DNA of 64,000 nucleotides from Incurvaria masculella (lineage: Eukaryota > Arthropoda > Insecta > Lepidoptera > Incurvariidae): contig OX335663.1 of assembly GCA_946894095.1 (NCBI GenBank), positions 744,001 to 808,000 on the forward strand, read 5' to 3'. Under the pieces are notes generated by a model, which was not told the DNA's origin, made no database searches, and worked only from the letters and a program-made list of their open reading frames with translations. Shown here piece by piece: positions 53,505 to 63,832 of this stretch (the stretch's first letter is position 1; every line of letters starts with the position of its first letter). The translations under genes were made by a program, and so were the position numbers.

Positions 53505-54300
53505 AAAGAAAGAAAGAAAGAAATTCTTTATTGTGCAAATTACATTAAAAACTATTTACAGAACAATTAAATCTAACAGAGCGAAACTGCACAAAGGCGG
53601 ACTTATCACTAAAAGTGATTTCTTCCAGTCAACCTTTGGGGGTGATGAGGATAAGAATTGAAAAAGAAAATGTATGTAATACGTAATGCGTAAAGAGTGA
53701 CAGAAACCAATATATATATTCATACACATACATAAACAATAATTTACACCTTAATACATATATTAATATCTTTAAAGTAATAAACTAATACATATACATA
53801 TATAAGTATACATAAAATTCTACATAGATAATATGCATTTAATGAAATTTTAACTAGGTCCAAAATAAATGTAAAGAAATGATAGATCTCACGGATGAAC
53901 TAACCGATCAGCCATTTCTTGATGTTATTTTTAAATGCATTTAAGTTTGGAGAGTTTCGGACCGAGCAAGGCAACGAATTCCAAAGACGGACAGCATGGA
54001 CGGTAAATGAATTAGAGTACAAACTTGAAGAGTGACGAGGAACTGCTAGGATTTTGTCACCACTTGAGCGAAGAGGAAGGCCGTGGGATGAAAGGTGGAC
54101 AAATCTAGAACGGAGGTATTCAGGGGCATTGGGATTATTCAAGACTCCAAAAAGTAAATTTAAGATGTGGCAATTTCTACGTAGACGGATAGGGAGCCAT
54201 TCCAATTTAGACCGAAATTTCGAGACATGATCATATTTGCGCAAACCGAAATTCCGAAATCTGAGTGCAGTGTACTGTCTATGGATGATGAATAAACAAT
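53505..54300 (-). mobile_element. Jockey-like LINE, ORF2 end and 3' UTR
   Basis: On the minus strand 134 codons (54304-53900) carry FAVRLWNSLP-like and NLNAFKNNIKKWLIG endings. The 3' UTR follows with GCACAATAAAGAATT and a TTTC microsatellite tail at 53505-53525. Confidence 0.8.
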
Positions 54301-54865
54301 ACAATACAATACCGATTCAATCTGCACGCTCAAAATTGTCAGCATCACAAACTATAAGGACCATTCGTGCGCGCGTTTAAGGAAAAAAAAACAATCATTA
54401 AATAAATTACATAAGTTAAAGCTGTTCTCTTCGTTACGCCACTCAATGCCGTACACAGTGCTCGCGCCGCTAGCTTATAGCGGCTGAACAAGGACCGACA
54501 CTGCAGAGCATGCCAAGAAACAGTCCGGGTAATAGGGAATACCCTCAGGCCCGTAATCTGCACACAAATCGTGCAGAAGACCCAGACGACGACGCTCACG
54601 CTTCGGAGTGTCACATTTTGAGGTTCCTATCTTTAACATTTTGAGCGTTATCTATTGTCTTTCGTCAGTGTTGTTTCACAAACCTTTGCATGACTCCAAA
54701 GTGAACATTAAAGTTTAGCTAAGATAAATGTATTAGATTCAACGTAATTTTAAATATGTTTCATGTAGGTATTTTGTTTTCGTAAGCGCGCCCAGAAATA
54801 GTCCAATCGTTGGTTATGCTGTTAGTTTTGAGCGTGTATTCTGAATCGAGACGCCTGTATTCGCC

Positions 54866-55060
54866 GTGAGCAATTTGACCATGGTGTGGAGCGGAAGCGC
54901 CATTCTCTGCAGTATTATATTCTGTGTTGTTTTACTGCAGAATATATGCTTTTATTTCATTGGATGTTTTCCTAAAATCGAATTCGAATCATATTCTGTG
55001 TTCGAATCCACAAAAATCGAATCAAAATATTACGGTAATTTTGATTATATTTTGGTTTAA
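54866..55060 (+). CDS. Small ORF with a hydrophobic N-terminal segment, unrecognised
   Basis: Frame of 64 codons upstream of the PLGRKT gene. Residues 9-33 (SGSAILCSIIFCVVLLQNIC, then FYFIG) would form a membrane anchor. A possible donor TTACG|GTAATT at 55035 suggests it could instead be a first exon. It vaguely recalls the N-terminus of GPI ethanolamine phosphate transferases, but the evidence is too weak to name it. It might also be upstream transcript sequence of the next gene. Confidence 0.2.
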   Translation: MSNLTMVWSGSAILCSIIFCVVLLQNICFYFIGCFPKIEFESYSVFESTKIESKYYGNFDYILV

Positions 55061-55126
55061 CTCCGGTTCAAAGAGAAACTGGTCCTCAGGGTAAACCTTG
55101 GTAGGATCTGAGTAGCCTTGGGCAAG

Positions 55127-55219
55127 ATGGGAAACGCCTGGGGATGGGGTTTTACGGTGAATATGGAAGAGAACTTCAAGAAGAACCAGGAGTTCATACA
55201 AACTATCAACAAGATCAAG
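55127..55219 (+). CDS. PLGRKT: PLGRKT exon 1
   Basis: MGNAWGWGFTVNMEENFKKN to KIK. The donor is ATCAAG|GTAGGT. In-frame start at GGCAAGATGG. Confidence 0.88.
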
Positions 55220-58200
55220 GTAGGTATCATGTGCTTGTATTATGTGGTCATATTCAGAATTACGGCGCCTCACTGAGGCTGTCATGAGTCTCGGAAACAT
55301 TTTCGGGGGCTCATTGGTAACTCTTAAAAAAAAAAAAAAAAGCACTCTGATACCAGGCATTTGCGCGCCCCACAAAAGTTTGCAGAGACCCAAAAACGAT
55401 TTGTCTATGCAACGCAAGACACAAATGGAAGCGCTCAGCGCTAACACAAGGTTAAACTGAACTAAATGGCAGGAGGATGTGAGGAAAAAAGTTTAAGTTT
55501 AAGAAGATAACATGTATTTATTCCATTTTTAAGGTGGTAATATTGTATTAACAGTTGCAACCTTTCGAAAGCTTGAAGAAGCACTAGAACAAAAGTCTTT
55601 GCCAATTTGAGTAAAATAGTGGGAAATATTCGACGATACGAAAAAAAAACATCCGAGTTGTCCTCAATGTAATTCTCCATATTCCCTAAGTTTTGACCTA
55701 GGCCCGCACCTACTCGCCCTATACGTAAATACGCCTGTGGTAAGCACCCTCTATAATCTGCCACCCAGCCACTGCTGGCGCCCTTGGATTTCTAACTCGG
55801 ATATTGGGTCAATTGCACCTTAAGATGGGGGTAATTCATTACGTTGAATTTGGGTTCCTGCCTTGCCCCTCCTGTTGCCGATGCCATAGATTAAAGAGGA
55901 AGATTTAGATAGCTACTGTCATACAACATACAAAACTTTTCGCTAGTACTATAACATTACTTATCAGCGCCATCTCCCGTCGCTGCCAGAACTAGTTTCA
56001 CCCTTTATTAAACTAAGCTTGGTTCCAAATTTTACCTAGCTAGGCCTGATGAAAACGTTATATTTTATCTATAAATTAAGTAATGTCATTGTAAATTAAA
56101 AATATCATTGGTTTCTATTTCATGTATTCGAAAATTTGAATTACAACGCCACCTGTGGACTTTCATTATGCCCATTTAACATTGGTATGACGTTAGCAGT
56201 CTGTACATTTATTTCTCTTTAGTCTATGCCGATGCTGCTACCACATCTAATTTTATGAAAGCTTAAATTCATAACTCGGTGAGTTTGTCAATAGATGGAG
56301 CGGCAGATCCAGCTGAGGTTCCAGCTGGCGGAGCGGCAGCGGGCGTCCGAGATCGCTCGCACGCGTGACCTCGCCAACTGGCTCGGTGCCTTCTACGTCA
56401 CCTCTGCCATCGGCCTCTTCACTGGGTACGCTGTTTTTATTTTTTTTATGGATCTGGACATGGCTAGCTAAATACCAAATTGACTATCATGATAAAAGTC
56501 TAACACAACATATGGGACTGACGGTGCCATGTCAGGACTGTCCGTATATGAACTCGATGAACAATATTTATTGCAACTTTGACCAGCCTTGATTTAATGC
56601 GATGGTACCAACCCGGACGGGAATAGCCCTACCATCTAGTTATTAAAGGAACTACAGTTTTATGTGGAATCCAAATCACGGCCAGTCTCAACGGTTGAAA
56701 ATGGGTGACAAATTAAAAGACATCTAGAAACCAACGGCGTTCAAAGTTACTTTACCCAGCTTATCGAACCTCAAGGCGTCGTACCACTGGGCTACTGAGG
56801 CTGACAATTGAATCAACATTTAATTTTTTATGACATTATGACATGACATGCCCCTTTGTCCGAATTGGGTTTACAGTGCTCACAAATATATTCGTGCAAA
56901 CACCTGGTCCGAATCAGTATTAGCGAATACTGCAATATTTGCAATATCAAATGGGACCAATTGTGAGCGTGCTAACGGTGCTCACAAAATAACCTCAAAC
57001 TATTGTTTGAAGTATATTCAACAAAAACCGGCCAAGTGCGAGTCGGACTCGCACACGAAGGGTTCTGTACCATCGGAAAAGATTAAACACAAAAAAGTAA
57101 AGTATTTTATTATTTTTTTATTTTACCTATTTGCTGTTATAGCGGCAAAATAAATACACACTCTGTGAAATTTTCAGCTGACTACCTATTACAGTTGATG
57201 AGATACAGCCCTGTGACAGACGAACGGTCGGACGGACAGCGGAGGCTTCGTAATGGCGTTCCGTTTTCACCCTTTAGGTACGAACCCTAAAAAAGAGTAT
57301 TTAGTGTTCAACAATGAACAATTTCTAAGCGGATAACTATTAACTGATATGTGACAATGAAGATGATTTTAAGATGTTGATAGACATAGAACTTGGCAAA
57401 CAGGCGAAATAGTAGTAGAACGACAATGAGGAGAGAGAGTGCATTTCTGCAGTACTGCACACGGTTACGTAGTTAATGCAGCCAAAGGGCGAGCGAAAGC
57501 GGTGACACGTTTTATTTTATATTCTGTGTCCTCTACTTGCAGGATCAAAATCAAATTTGCCGCGCGATCTATGGCTGCCGCTTACAGCGCTCACAGTTTT
57601 GCCCTGAGCAACGTAAGCACTTGAACGATGACGTCATTGTGACGTCATACCTCACAATCTTGCATTTGTGAGCACTGTCATCGCGTTTCGCACCAACTGT
57701 ATTCATGCTGTCAGCGTTTGAGCGCAATTGGGACCATTGCCATGATATGACATGTCATGATATGATATGACATTTTATGTAAGAGCTGACAGTTGTCTAA
57801 AATACATTTTCTTTTGACTTTCAAACTTCGCTTTGCTCGTGTATTTCCTGTATGTTATTGGACATTTTGAACGTTTTAGGTTTCGAAGGACAAAACGGAG
57901 TTACCTGCTCGCTCCGATGATCCCGCTAACCTTCATTACACTGTACTACGTCGATGAAGGATATGGCAACAAGATTCACAGGATACGAAGTAAGTGCACG
58001 TCATTTTCTTTCATTTTCAGATGACACTTGCCCCACGCCTGCCGCGCATCTGCCATGGCATTGAATGAACAATGGTCAAAGCTGCAATGAAAATTTTTTC
58101 CCTTCGATTTCAATGTAGCCGTGCAATATAAGAAAGGTTCGAAGTTCCTTCAGGAATGCGGTGTATTCGGCTAATATCATGACAGTACGTGTGGTATGAG

Positions 58201-59313
58201 CCATCCGATTTGATTAATTTAAAAACAAAAATAGGCTCTTTACCTCTTTTTCTGTCTCCTTTTTAGGGCTCCGTACCCAAAGGGTGCCAATGGAACCCTA
58301 TTACTAAGCCTCCGCTGTCCGTCCGTCCGTCTGTCACAGGGCTGTATCTCATGAACCGTAATAGGTAGGCAGCTCAATGAGCGTGTGTATTTATTTTGCC
58401 GCTATAACAAGAAATAGGTTAAATAAAAAAATTATAAAAATTAAAGGGGGGTCCATACAACAAACGTGTTTTTTTGTGTAAATATTGTACGGTGGTACGG
58501 AACCCTTCGTGTGCAAGTCCGACTCGCACTTGGCCACTTTTTCCTCTACTCCAAGTGCAAACCGCACCGTGCGGATTATCCCGTCCTGGTTTGCATCATT
58601 CGCATTGAATGAAAGATGTTCGAAGCGGCAATGAAAATTTACTGTATTTTCCATCCATGTAAATAAACTGTAATTAATGACGATCCTGACATGGCACCTA
58701 TAGTCCAGGTGTATTGGGCAAATATATATAATATAATAAATAATGACATAATCGTCTATATCCAGTTGCACATAAAAATAACATTCTGTAGCCCTTCTTA
58801 TAAGCATTTTCGTCACGAATGTGAGCTGCTCCATGGTGCGGAATCCATGTAAAACTGTAGGTCCCCTTCCCCTATTAGTTGGTAGGGTTTAAGCCCGCCC
58901 GGGTTGGTACCATCGCATTGGATGAAAAGATGGTCGAAGCAGCAATGAAAAATTGTCCGTGCTTTCCATCCAGTTCAATGTAGCCGTGCTCATAAAGGGA
59001 AGGTCCTGGCATGGCACCTAATTCCTTCGGGAATGTGGTGCAATGGGCTAATATCACAACGGTAGTTGTGTGGTATTAGCCATCCATGTCAGGTCGTATA
59101 AAAAAAGCGCCTTGTTATAAACATTTGCCCCCGCCGTATCACACCCAAGCGCACATTTGAACGGTGACGTCACCCGCAGTGGAGGCGGAGCACATCCTGG
59201 CGCACGAGCCGGAGCTGCTGGAGGTGCCGTGCGGGCTCCCCACGCCCTCCTCCATCGACCTCGGCCGCCTCGACGCCGAGGAGAAGTCCCGCCTCCACCC
59301 GCACCAGATCTGA
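55127..59313 (+). CDS. PLGRKT: PLGRKT-like membrane protein, four coding exons, 155 residues
   Basis: Homologue of vertebrate plasminogen receptor (KT), a small two-pass membrane protein. Exons 55127-55219, 56295-56425, 57880-57989 and 59180-59313 total 468 nt in phase. Order: an N-terminal half of charged, Gln-rich helix (MEENFKKNQEFIQTINKIK, MERQIQLRFQLAERQ), a first membrane segment WLGAFYVTSAIGLFTG (about 54-71), a basic loop RRTKR, a second segment YLLAPMIPLTFITLYYV (about 82-98), then DEGYGNKIHRIR and an acidic tail (EAEHILAHEPELLEVPCG). Human PLGRKT has 147 residues and matches along its length. The protein ends HPHQI, so the C-terminal lysine that binds plasminogen in vertebrates is absent. 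An ancestral role other than plasminogen binding is likely. Confidence 0.9.
55220..56294. other. PLGRKT intron 1
   Basis: Holds an A run at 55328-55341 and moderately repetitive-looking DNA at 55660-55790. No transposon named with confidence. Confidence 0.45.
56295..56425 (+). CDS. PLGRKT: PLGRKT exon 2
   Basis: MERQIQLRFQLAERQRASEI to the first membrane segment. The acceptor is TCAATAG and the donor CACTGG|GTACGC. Confidence 0.92.
56448..56802 (-). mobile_element. SINE, 5S-headed, diverged
   Basis: Tail GATCTGGACATGGCTAGCTA at left. Head (reverse) GCCTCAGTAGCCCAGTGGTA at 56783-56802, with the 5S-like part strongly eroded. Confidence 0.72.
57023..57298 (+). repeat. GGTTCCGTACC/GGAC repeat, full-length
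   Basis: AAAACCGGCCAAGTGCGAGT to TTTAGGTACGAACCCTAAAAA. Confidence 0.87.
57543..57612 (+). other. Candidate cryptic or poison exon in PLGRKT intron 2
   Basis: A long pyrimidine tract with CTACTTGCAG precedes 70 nt open in phase with exon 2, then AGCAAC|GTAAGC. Because 70 is not a multiple of three, inclusion shifts exon 3 out of frame and meets a stop inside it. Splice-site strength is seen. Use is inference. Confidence 0.3.
57880..57989 (+). CDS. PLGRKT: PLGRKT exon 3
   Basis: FRRTKRSYLLAPMIPLTFIT and LYYVDEGYGNKIHRIR. The acceptor is CGTTTTAG and the donor ACGAA|GTAAGT. Confidence 0.92.
58050..58210 (+). mobile_element. SINE tail fragment
   Basis: TGGCATTGAATGAACAATGG, TCAATGTAGCCGTGCAATAT and GTGTGGTATGAGCCATCC. 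Confidence 0.6.
58263..58545 (-). repeat. GGTTCCGTACC/GGAC repeat, minus copy
   Basis: TAGGGCTCCGTACCCAAAGG to CGACTCGCACTTGGCCAC on the plus strand. Confidence 0.87.
58570..58772 (+). mobile_element. SINE body fragment
   Basis: GGATTATCCCGTCCTGGTTTG-like start and AAGCGGCAATGAAAATTTAC. Confidence 0.5.
58795..59105 (+). mobile_element. SINE, headless but otherwise well preserved
   Basis: From CGTCACGAATGTGAGCTGCT through the body to TTAGCCATCCATGTCAGGTC and an A run. Only the pol III head is missing. 75 bp upstream of PLGRKT exon 4. Confidence 0.82.
59180..59313 (+). CDS. PLGRKT: PLGRKT exon 4 with stop codon
   Basis: EAEHILAHEPELLEVPCGLP and SSIDLGRLDAEEKSRLHPHQ, then Ile and TGA at 59311-59313. 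The acceptor is CACCCGCAG. GC-rich. Confidence 0.9.
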
Positions 59314-59382
59314 GCCGACCAGTGGTACCTTTATTATTTGTAGCTGCGGTCTCCGGCTCCGCACCGGTTTCTTCTTCTTTAG

Positions 59383-59620
59383 CCTTTTGCTGTCCACTGC
59401 TGGACGTACGCTTCTGCCAAGTACTGCGGCCTCCTGTTTTTCTTCGCCAGTTGTCACCTCCTATCTGACGTATATCGTCTGACCAACGTGCTGGCGTTTT
59501 GCCGATGCTTCTTTTCCCTGTATCCTACACATCAAAACTTCACTTACCACTGCCACTTGAGCTTAGGTCCGGTCTAGTTTTTGACAATCATCCGAGCGGA
59601 GTCCGGTAAAATGCACCCTC
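59383..59620 (-). mobile_element. RTE-like LINE 3' remnant
   Basis: GTCCACTGCTGGACGTACGC (plus strand) and TGGCGTTTTGCC-like blocks match the common lepidopteran LINE end, as at 52.7 kb. Confidence 0.55.
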
Positions 59621-60224
59621 GGCCTCCTGACCACCACGTTGCATCCCTCGTTTTCACATATCGTTCTTTCTGATTTTTTTCTTTTTACTTGGTCCCGAAG
59701 GGTCGTAGCTTAATGATAAATAGCCGACAGTAATTTTCCAAATCTGACTAGTAGTTCTAGAGATTAGCGCGTTCCAACGAACTCTTCAGCTTTGTTATAT
59801 AATTATTTTGATGACTGATTTTATTTATTTTAGACAGACAGAGTACGGTTTGTCTAAAATACTGCCAGGGTTGTTTATCACTGCTCAAGTTTTTTTCCAT
59901 TTCTTGTTCACTTACTCTCTTCTACGTAAGGGCTCATACTTATGCTACGTGACCGATTTAGAGGTTCGCAAAATGCCACGGTCAGTCACAAAGACAAAGA
60001 AAGATTTTGTAAAGAATTACCTATATATATACCAGGTGACAATTTATAAGGGGGGGGGGGGTGAGCACATACCAAGGTAGGTCACAAAGGTGCGGAGAGG
60101 AAGTCAAGAAGTGGGCAAAATCGGTCACGTAATATGGATACGAGCCCTAACACTAAAAATGACTTCGAGATGATTTTGCCACTAACTCTTAGGTTCTTAA
60201 GAGTTCTTAATCAAGGCTGCTCTC
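59621..60224. other. Intergenic stretch
   Basis: AT-rich, with a run of G near 60050-60061. No gene supported. Confidence 0.45.
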
Positions 60225-60545
60225 AAACTTATAGTATTAAAACTAATGTGCAAGTGTTTCACAGTGTTGTGGTGCCACTGGAGCAGTTCATCGCTTAAAG
60301 GCCCTTGCTTACGGTGACGCTTGGCTCGGGTTATCTCTTTCCCTAAAATATGGTTGAAAGAGGTAATGGCTGTGCCCGGCGTGATGCTCGTGAACGGGTG
60401 CTGTTTGTGGGGACTGGCCTGCTCCAATTGGCAACATATTAGTTGAAGGGGATTGATTGTCTTTGCAAATAAAATGATATTTGTCATGAACTGTTGCATA
60501 CGGCATGGGTTGTAAATTTTGTGTATTCATGTTAATTTAGTGTTT
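60225..60545 (+). repeat. 310-bp repeat, copy 2
   Basis: Relative of 53035-53345, roughly 85-90% identical by eye. Confidence 0.7.
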
Positions 60546-60999
60546 TACCTATAGACTAGGAGGTGGCGACAAAAATGGTAACGATAACGTAAATGGCTGA
60601 AACTGGGTTCACAGGATAAAGACCAACCCTCTGAAGCTAAATGTGTCGGTCTGCCTGTGCCAAGTGGTCGCGTTACCTAGATAAGGCACCTGAAAAAGTA
60701 GTTATGGTGACAAAACATATATATTATAAGGTAAATGGCTGCATGAAAGTATCCGTACATACTTGCATAGCAATACCAAAACTGAACAAATCGTTGGTTG
60801 CATTTCGTAGTTATAGGCGATTTAGGTTACAGATATAATTTTAAGAATATTTAAGTATTTTATTAAAAAATCGACTGGTTATTGTTGTATAATTAATAGG
60901 TATTAATGTTTCTAGTCAATCAGTTTATTCATCAGCAGGTACATACAAACTGGTTTGGCCGATTCAAATAAATTTAATTTGGTACTAGCTTATGGGTTT

Positions 61000-61490
61000 A
61001 TCGCTGTGACGCTACACAAGTACCCCATCCTTATCACTTTCATACTCCTATACAGCTTTACCCATAGACCTGTCTCACCTAGCATCTACAGCGCGGCGAA
61101 TGAGTTGAATTCGAATTTCAACGCTGAGTAACCGAAAAGCTATCGCCGCCAACGGTCTCGCTCGCGTTCCGCGTCGCTATACCTATCTAAGAAAATACCA
61201 AAAAACGTGAGTTCTGGTGCCTGTTCGCTTCACCTCGTCTCCAGCTCATCCAAGGACAATTCGTGTATGGTGGCCACCTTCCTACTGGGACAGTTCCGGA
61301 TCCAGCAGAACCTCCTGGAGTTCGCGGCTACAGGGTGAGTCCTACCATTGTCCTTCCTCTCAAACCTTGGCGTAGCTGTCACCGCAATAAGCCTGTGAAC
61401 CTATAAGCATGAAATAAATAGATTTAGGAAGAAGTAAAGAACCTTTAAAAAACCAGCGACCTAATCCGCGCCATCATCTGATGGTCACTT
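61000..61490 (+). repeat. Probable 5' LTR/leader region of the BEL/Pao element
   Basis: GC-richer DNA with an AATAAA (61412) and then TGGTCACTTCGTTCCGGA (61481), which looks like the start of a BEL-type leader. The partner LTR is beyond the window, so the limits are guesses. Confidence 0.35.
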
Positions 61491-61585
61491 CGTTCCGGAT
61501 ACCTACTATTGTTTCATGTTACGTATAGGTACATAATAATATTTAATTTATTTACTTATTACTATAATTAAATTAGTTAACCACT

Positions 61586-62527
61586 ATGGCTCTCGAACAA
61601 AGAGTATTCGAGCGAAGTTTGAAGCGACTCGAAATTAAATTCAATTGTTATTTTGAACGAGCTCAGAATATTTACGATAGTATAGCTCAGTTAAATACAA
61701 AAAGTGTGGAGTCATTCCTTGCAAAGGCGGCAACTATCGATTACATTCGCAAAGAATTCGTGTCCGCAGTGGACGAATATAATGAACTACTTGCATCGAA
61801 TCCCGAGGCGGCCGGCCCTAACTACAATGTCATTATTGCCTTCGAGGATCTATATGCACAAATCAAATATAAACATGATCAAATACGGTCATCGCGTTCG
61901 AATCCGCTTTCTGAGAAAGGCAGTGCGTCTAAAATGCCGAATAAACATGTTTCCAAATTGCCACGGCTGGAATTATGTTCGTTCAATGGTGAGTTAGAGA
62001 GTTGGCCTATGTTTTACGAAACATTTAAGAGCGTAATTCATGAAAATATTGATCTGACGGATAGCGAAAAAATTCAGTATTTAGTGGGCAGATTAACGGG
62101 CAAGGCACAAAGTGTCTGCCAAGGTTTTATGCCGACTGCCGAAAATTATTCAGTATTGTGGAATGCATTGGTAAATAAATACAATGATAAACGCGTTTTG
62201 GCAGCCGCCTACATGGATCAATTATTGAATATACCTACTGTCACTGAGATCACACCCGCTAGCTTAGAACATTTTATTGATAAATTCTCATCCACTATTT
62301 CCGCATTAAAGCAACTGAAGGTCGATAGTTTGGAGGAATTTATTTTTGTGCATATTGGCTCGAAAAAGTTAGGCATGGAAACTGTCAAACACTTCGAGAT
62401 GTCCATAAGAACCAACCTCCGCAGCGACCGACGAACGCCAATGGCAATAACAAATCGCCAATTTTCAAATCGTATCCGCCGCCCCCACAATCTCGGACGA
62501 ATAAAAATTCGGTCAAAACGTTTGTAA
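61586..62527 (+). CDS. gag: BEL/Pao retrotransposon gag region
   Basis: Frame starting MALEQRVFERSLKRLEIKFN. Residues about 120-280 match the DUF1759-type gag domain (LPRLELCSFNGELESWPMFY, then LVGRLTGKAQSV). The matching part ends near 62400, where the reading frame changes by one base. The last 43 residues of this ORF are out-of-frame noise. A stretch usually present after this point in BEL gag appears missing, so an internal deletion is likely too. Confidence 0.82.
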   Translation: MALEQRVFERSLKRLEIKFNCYFERAQNIYDSIAQLNTKSVESFLAKAATIDYIRKEFVSAVDEYNELLASNPEAAGPNYNVIIAFEDLYAQIKYKHDQIRSSRSNPLSEKGSASKMPNKHVSKLPRLELCSFNGELESWPMFYETFKSVIHENIDLTDSEKIQYLVGRLTGKAQSVCQGFMPTAENYSVLWNALVNKYNDKRVLAAAYMDQLLNIPTVTEITPASLEHFIDKFSSTISALKQLKVDSLEEFIFVHIGSKKLGMETVKHFEMSIRTNLRSDRRTPMAITNRQFSNRIRRPHNLGRIKIRSKRL

Positions 62528-63365
62528 ACGTGCAAGACATCAAATGCGTGTCCTGTGGAGGGATCGATCATTCATTGTTGTACCAGTGTCCCAAGTTTCA
62601 TACTATGTCATCCCGCGATCAATATAATTTTGTCAAAAATAATAAATTATGCGTAAATTGCTTAAGTACTAAGCACGCTCTTCGTAATTGTAAATCTGAA
62701 AGCAGGTGTCGAGTGTGCTCTCGCTCACACCACTCGCTCCTACATTTCGAGTCAAATAATGTTCACCCGCTCGCATCCAATACTCGTACCACCGCGGCCG
62801 CGGCCGGCGAGGCGCCTGCGCCTTCGCCGTCGCCTGCGCCCGCGGTCGCCGCCGCCGGCTCCGCCGCCGCCGCCGGCTCCGCTGCCGCTTCAGTTCTTTG
62901 TGCGGTGGGTCCCCCCCGCCCCGCTACTGAACACACGCGCACCGGAAATACCGGAACGGTTCTACTCGGGACCGCGCTATGTAATGTAGTAGATGCTGCT
63001 GGGAACGTTCACACCGTCCGCGTGTTGGTTGACAGCGCATCACAAAGAGATCTGATTACCACCGCTTGTTGCAGTATATTAAATTTAAAATTGCATCCGC
63101 CGCAAACAAAATTTGTGTCTGGAGTAGGTGACGTCACAAATCCTATTGAAGGAGTCACCTGCTTGACTATTCGCTCTCGATTTGACGATTCGATTCGGTT
63201 CACATTACAACCGTTAGTCGTAAACCGCATCACCAATGACTTACCGTCTACACAGGTAGATATTTCGCAACTTGAATATTTAAATAATATACCGCTTGCA
63301 GATAGTAACTACTTCCAGCCTGCCGAAATCGATCTTATAATTGGTGCCGATTTATTCGCTCGCAT
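62400..63365 (+). CDS. pol: BEL/Pao zinc knuckles and aspartic protease
   Basis: In the second frame, two cysteine clusters (CVSCGGIDHSLLYQC and CRVCSRSHHSLLH) are zinc knuckles. An Ala/Pro-rich linker follows (62800-62900, very GC-rich), then a DUF1758-type aspartic protease with VLVDSASQRDLIT as active site. The frame is then cut by the LINE insertion at 63366 and resumes after 63832. Confidence 0.82.
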
Positions 63366-63821
63366 GTTGTTGTTGTTGTTGTTGTTGTGCTTCGGGCTTG
63401 TTTCCGCACTTAGACGGCAATACATCCATTGTACGTGTCAAGAAGCTCCACCAGCTGTCACGTCAGCCAGCCAAGCTCTTCCACGAAGCGCAGCAGCCTT
63501 TTTGGACTCTTCCACACTTCCTGGGCAGTTCCTGTGGTTTCAAGGAACTGGAGTCGTATGTTAGCCACCTCTGGACAATCCAAGATAACGTGAGCGGCGG
63601 TCTCTTCCTCCTCCATGCAAGCTCTACAGAGGGCGCTGTCGGTGACACCAAGAGTAAATAAATGCTTATTTAGTGGACAGTGCCCCGTTAGGAGGCCTAT
63701 CACAATACGTAACTTACTCCTGCTAAGATGAAGAAGTCTCCTCGAGAGGCGCGGATCTAACTCTGGAACGGCCGCTCTCGACTGTCTGCACTCCCTGGAG
63801 TTTAACCATCGTTCTTTATTG
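63366..63821 (-). mobile_element. R1-like LINE, 5'-truncated, inserted in BEL/Pao
   Basis: Encodes about 120 C-terminal residues (LRIVIGLLTGHCPLNKHLFT, CRACMEEEETAAHVILDCPE, LLRFVEELGWLT). Its 3' end is a CAA microsatellite. Both sides carry TTCGCTCGCAT (63355-63365 and 63822-63832), an 11-bp target duplication. Confidence 0.92.
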
Positions 63822-63832
63822 TTCGCTCGCAT

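Noticed and set aside
54345..54614. 89-codon minus frame next to the Jockey-like LINE
   Set aside because: No domain, and the plus strand reads equally well for short stretches. Treated as chance.
55462..55764. 100-codon minus frame in PLGRKT intron 1
   Set aside because: Low-complexity hydrophobic composition and repeat-like surroundings. No family recognised.
61240..61336. Exon-like block with good acceptor and donor (SSKDNSCMVATFLLGQFRIQ)
   Set aside because: All three frames are open and it sits in the probable BEL LTR/leader. Without a neighbouring exon it is not supported as a gene.
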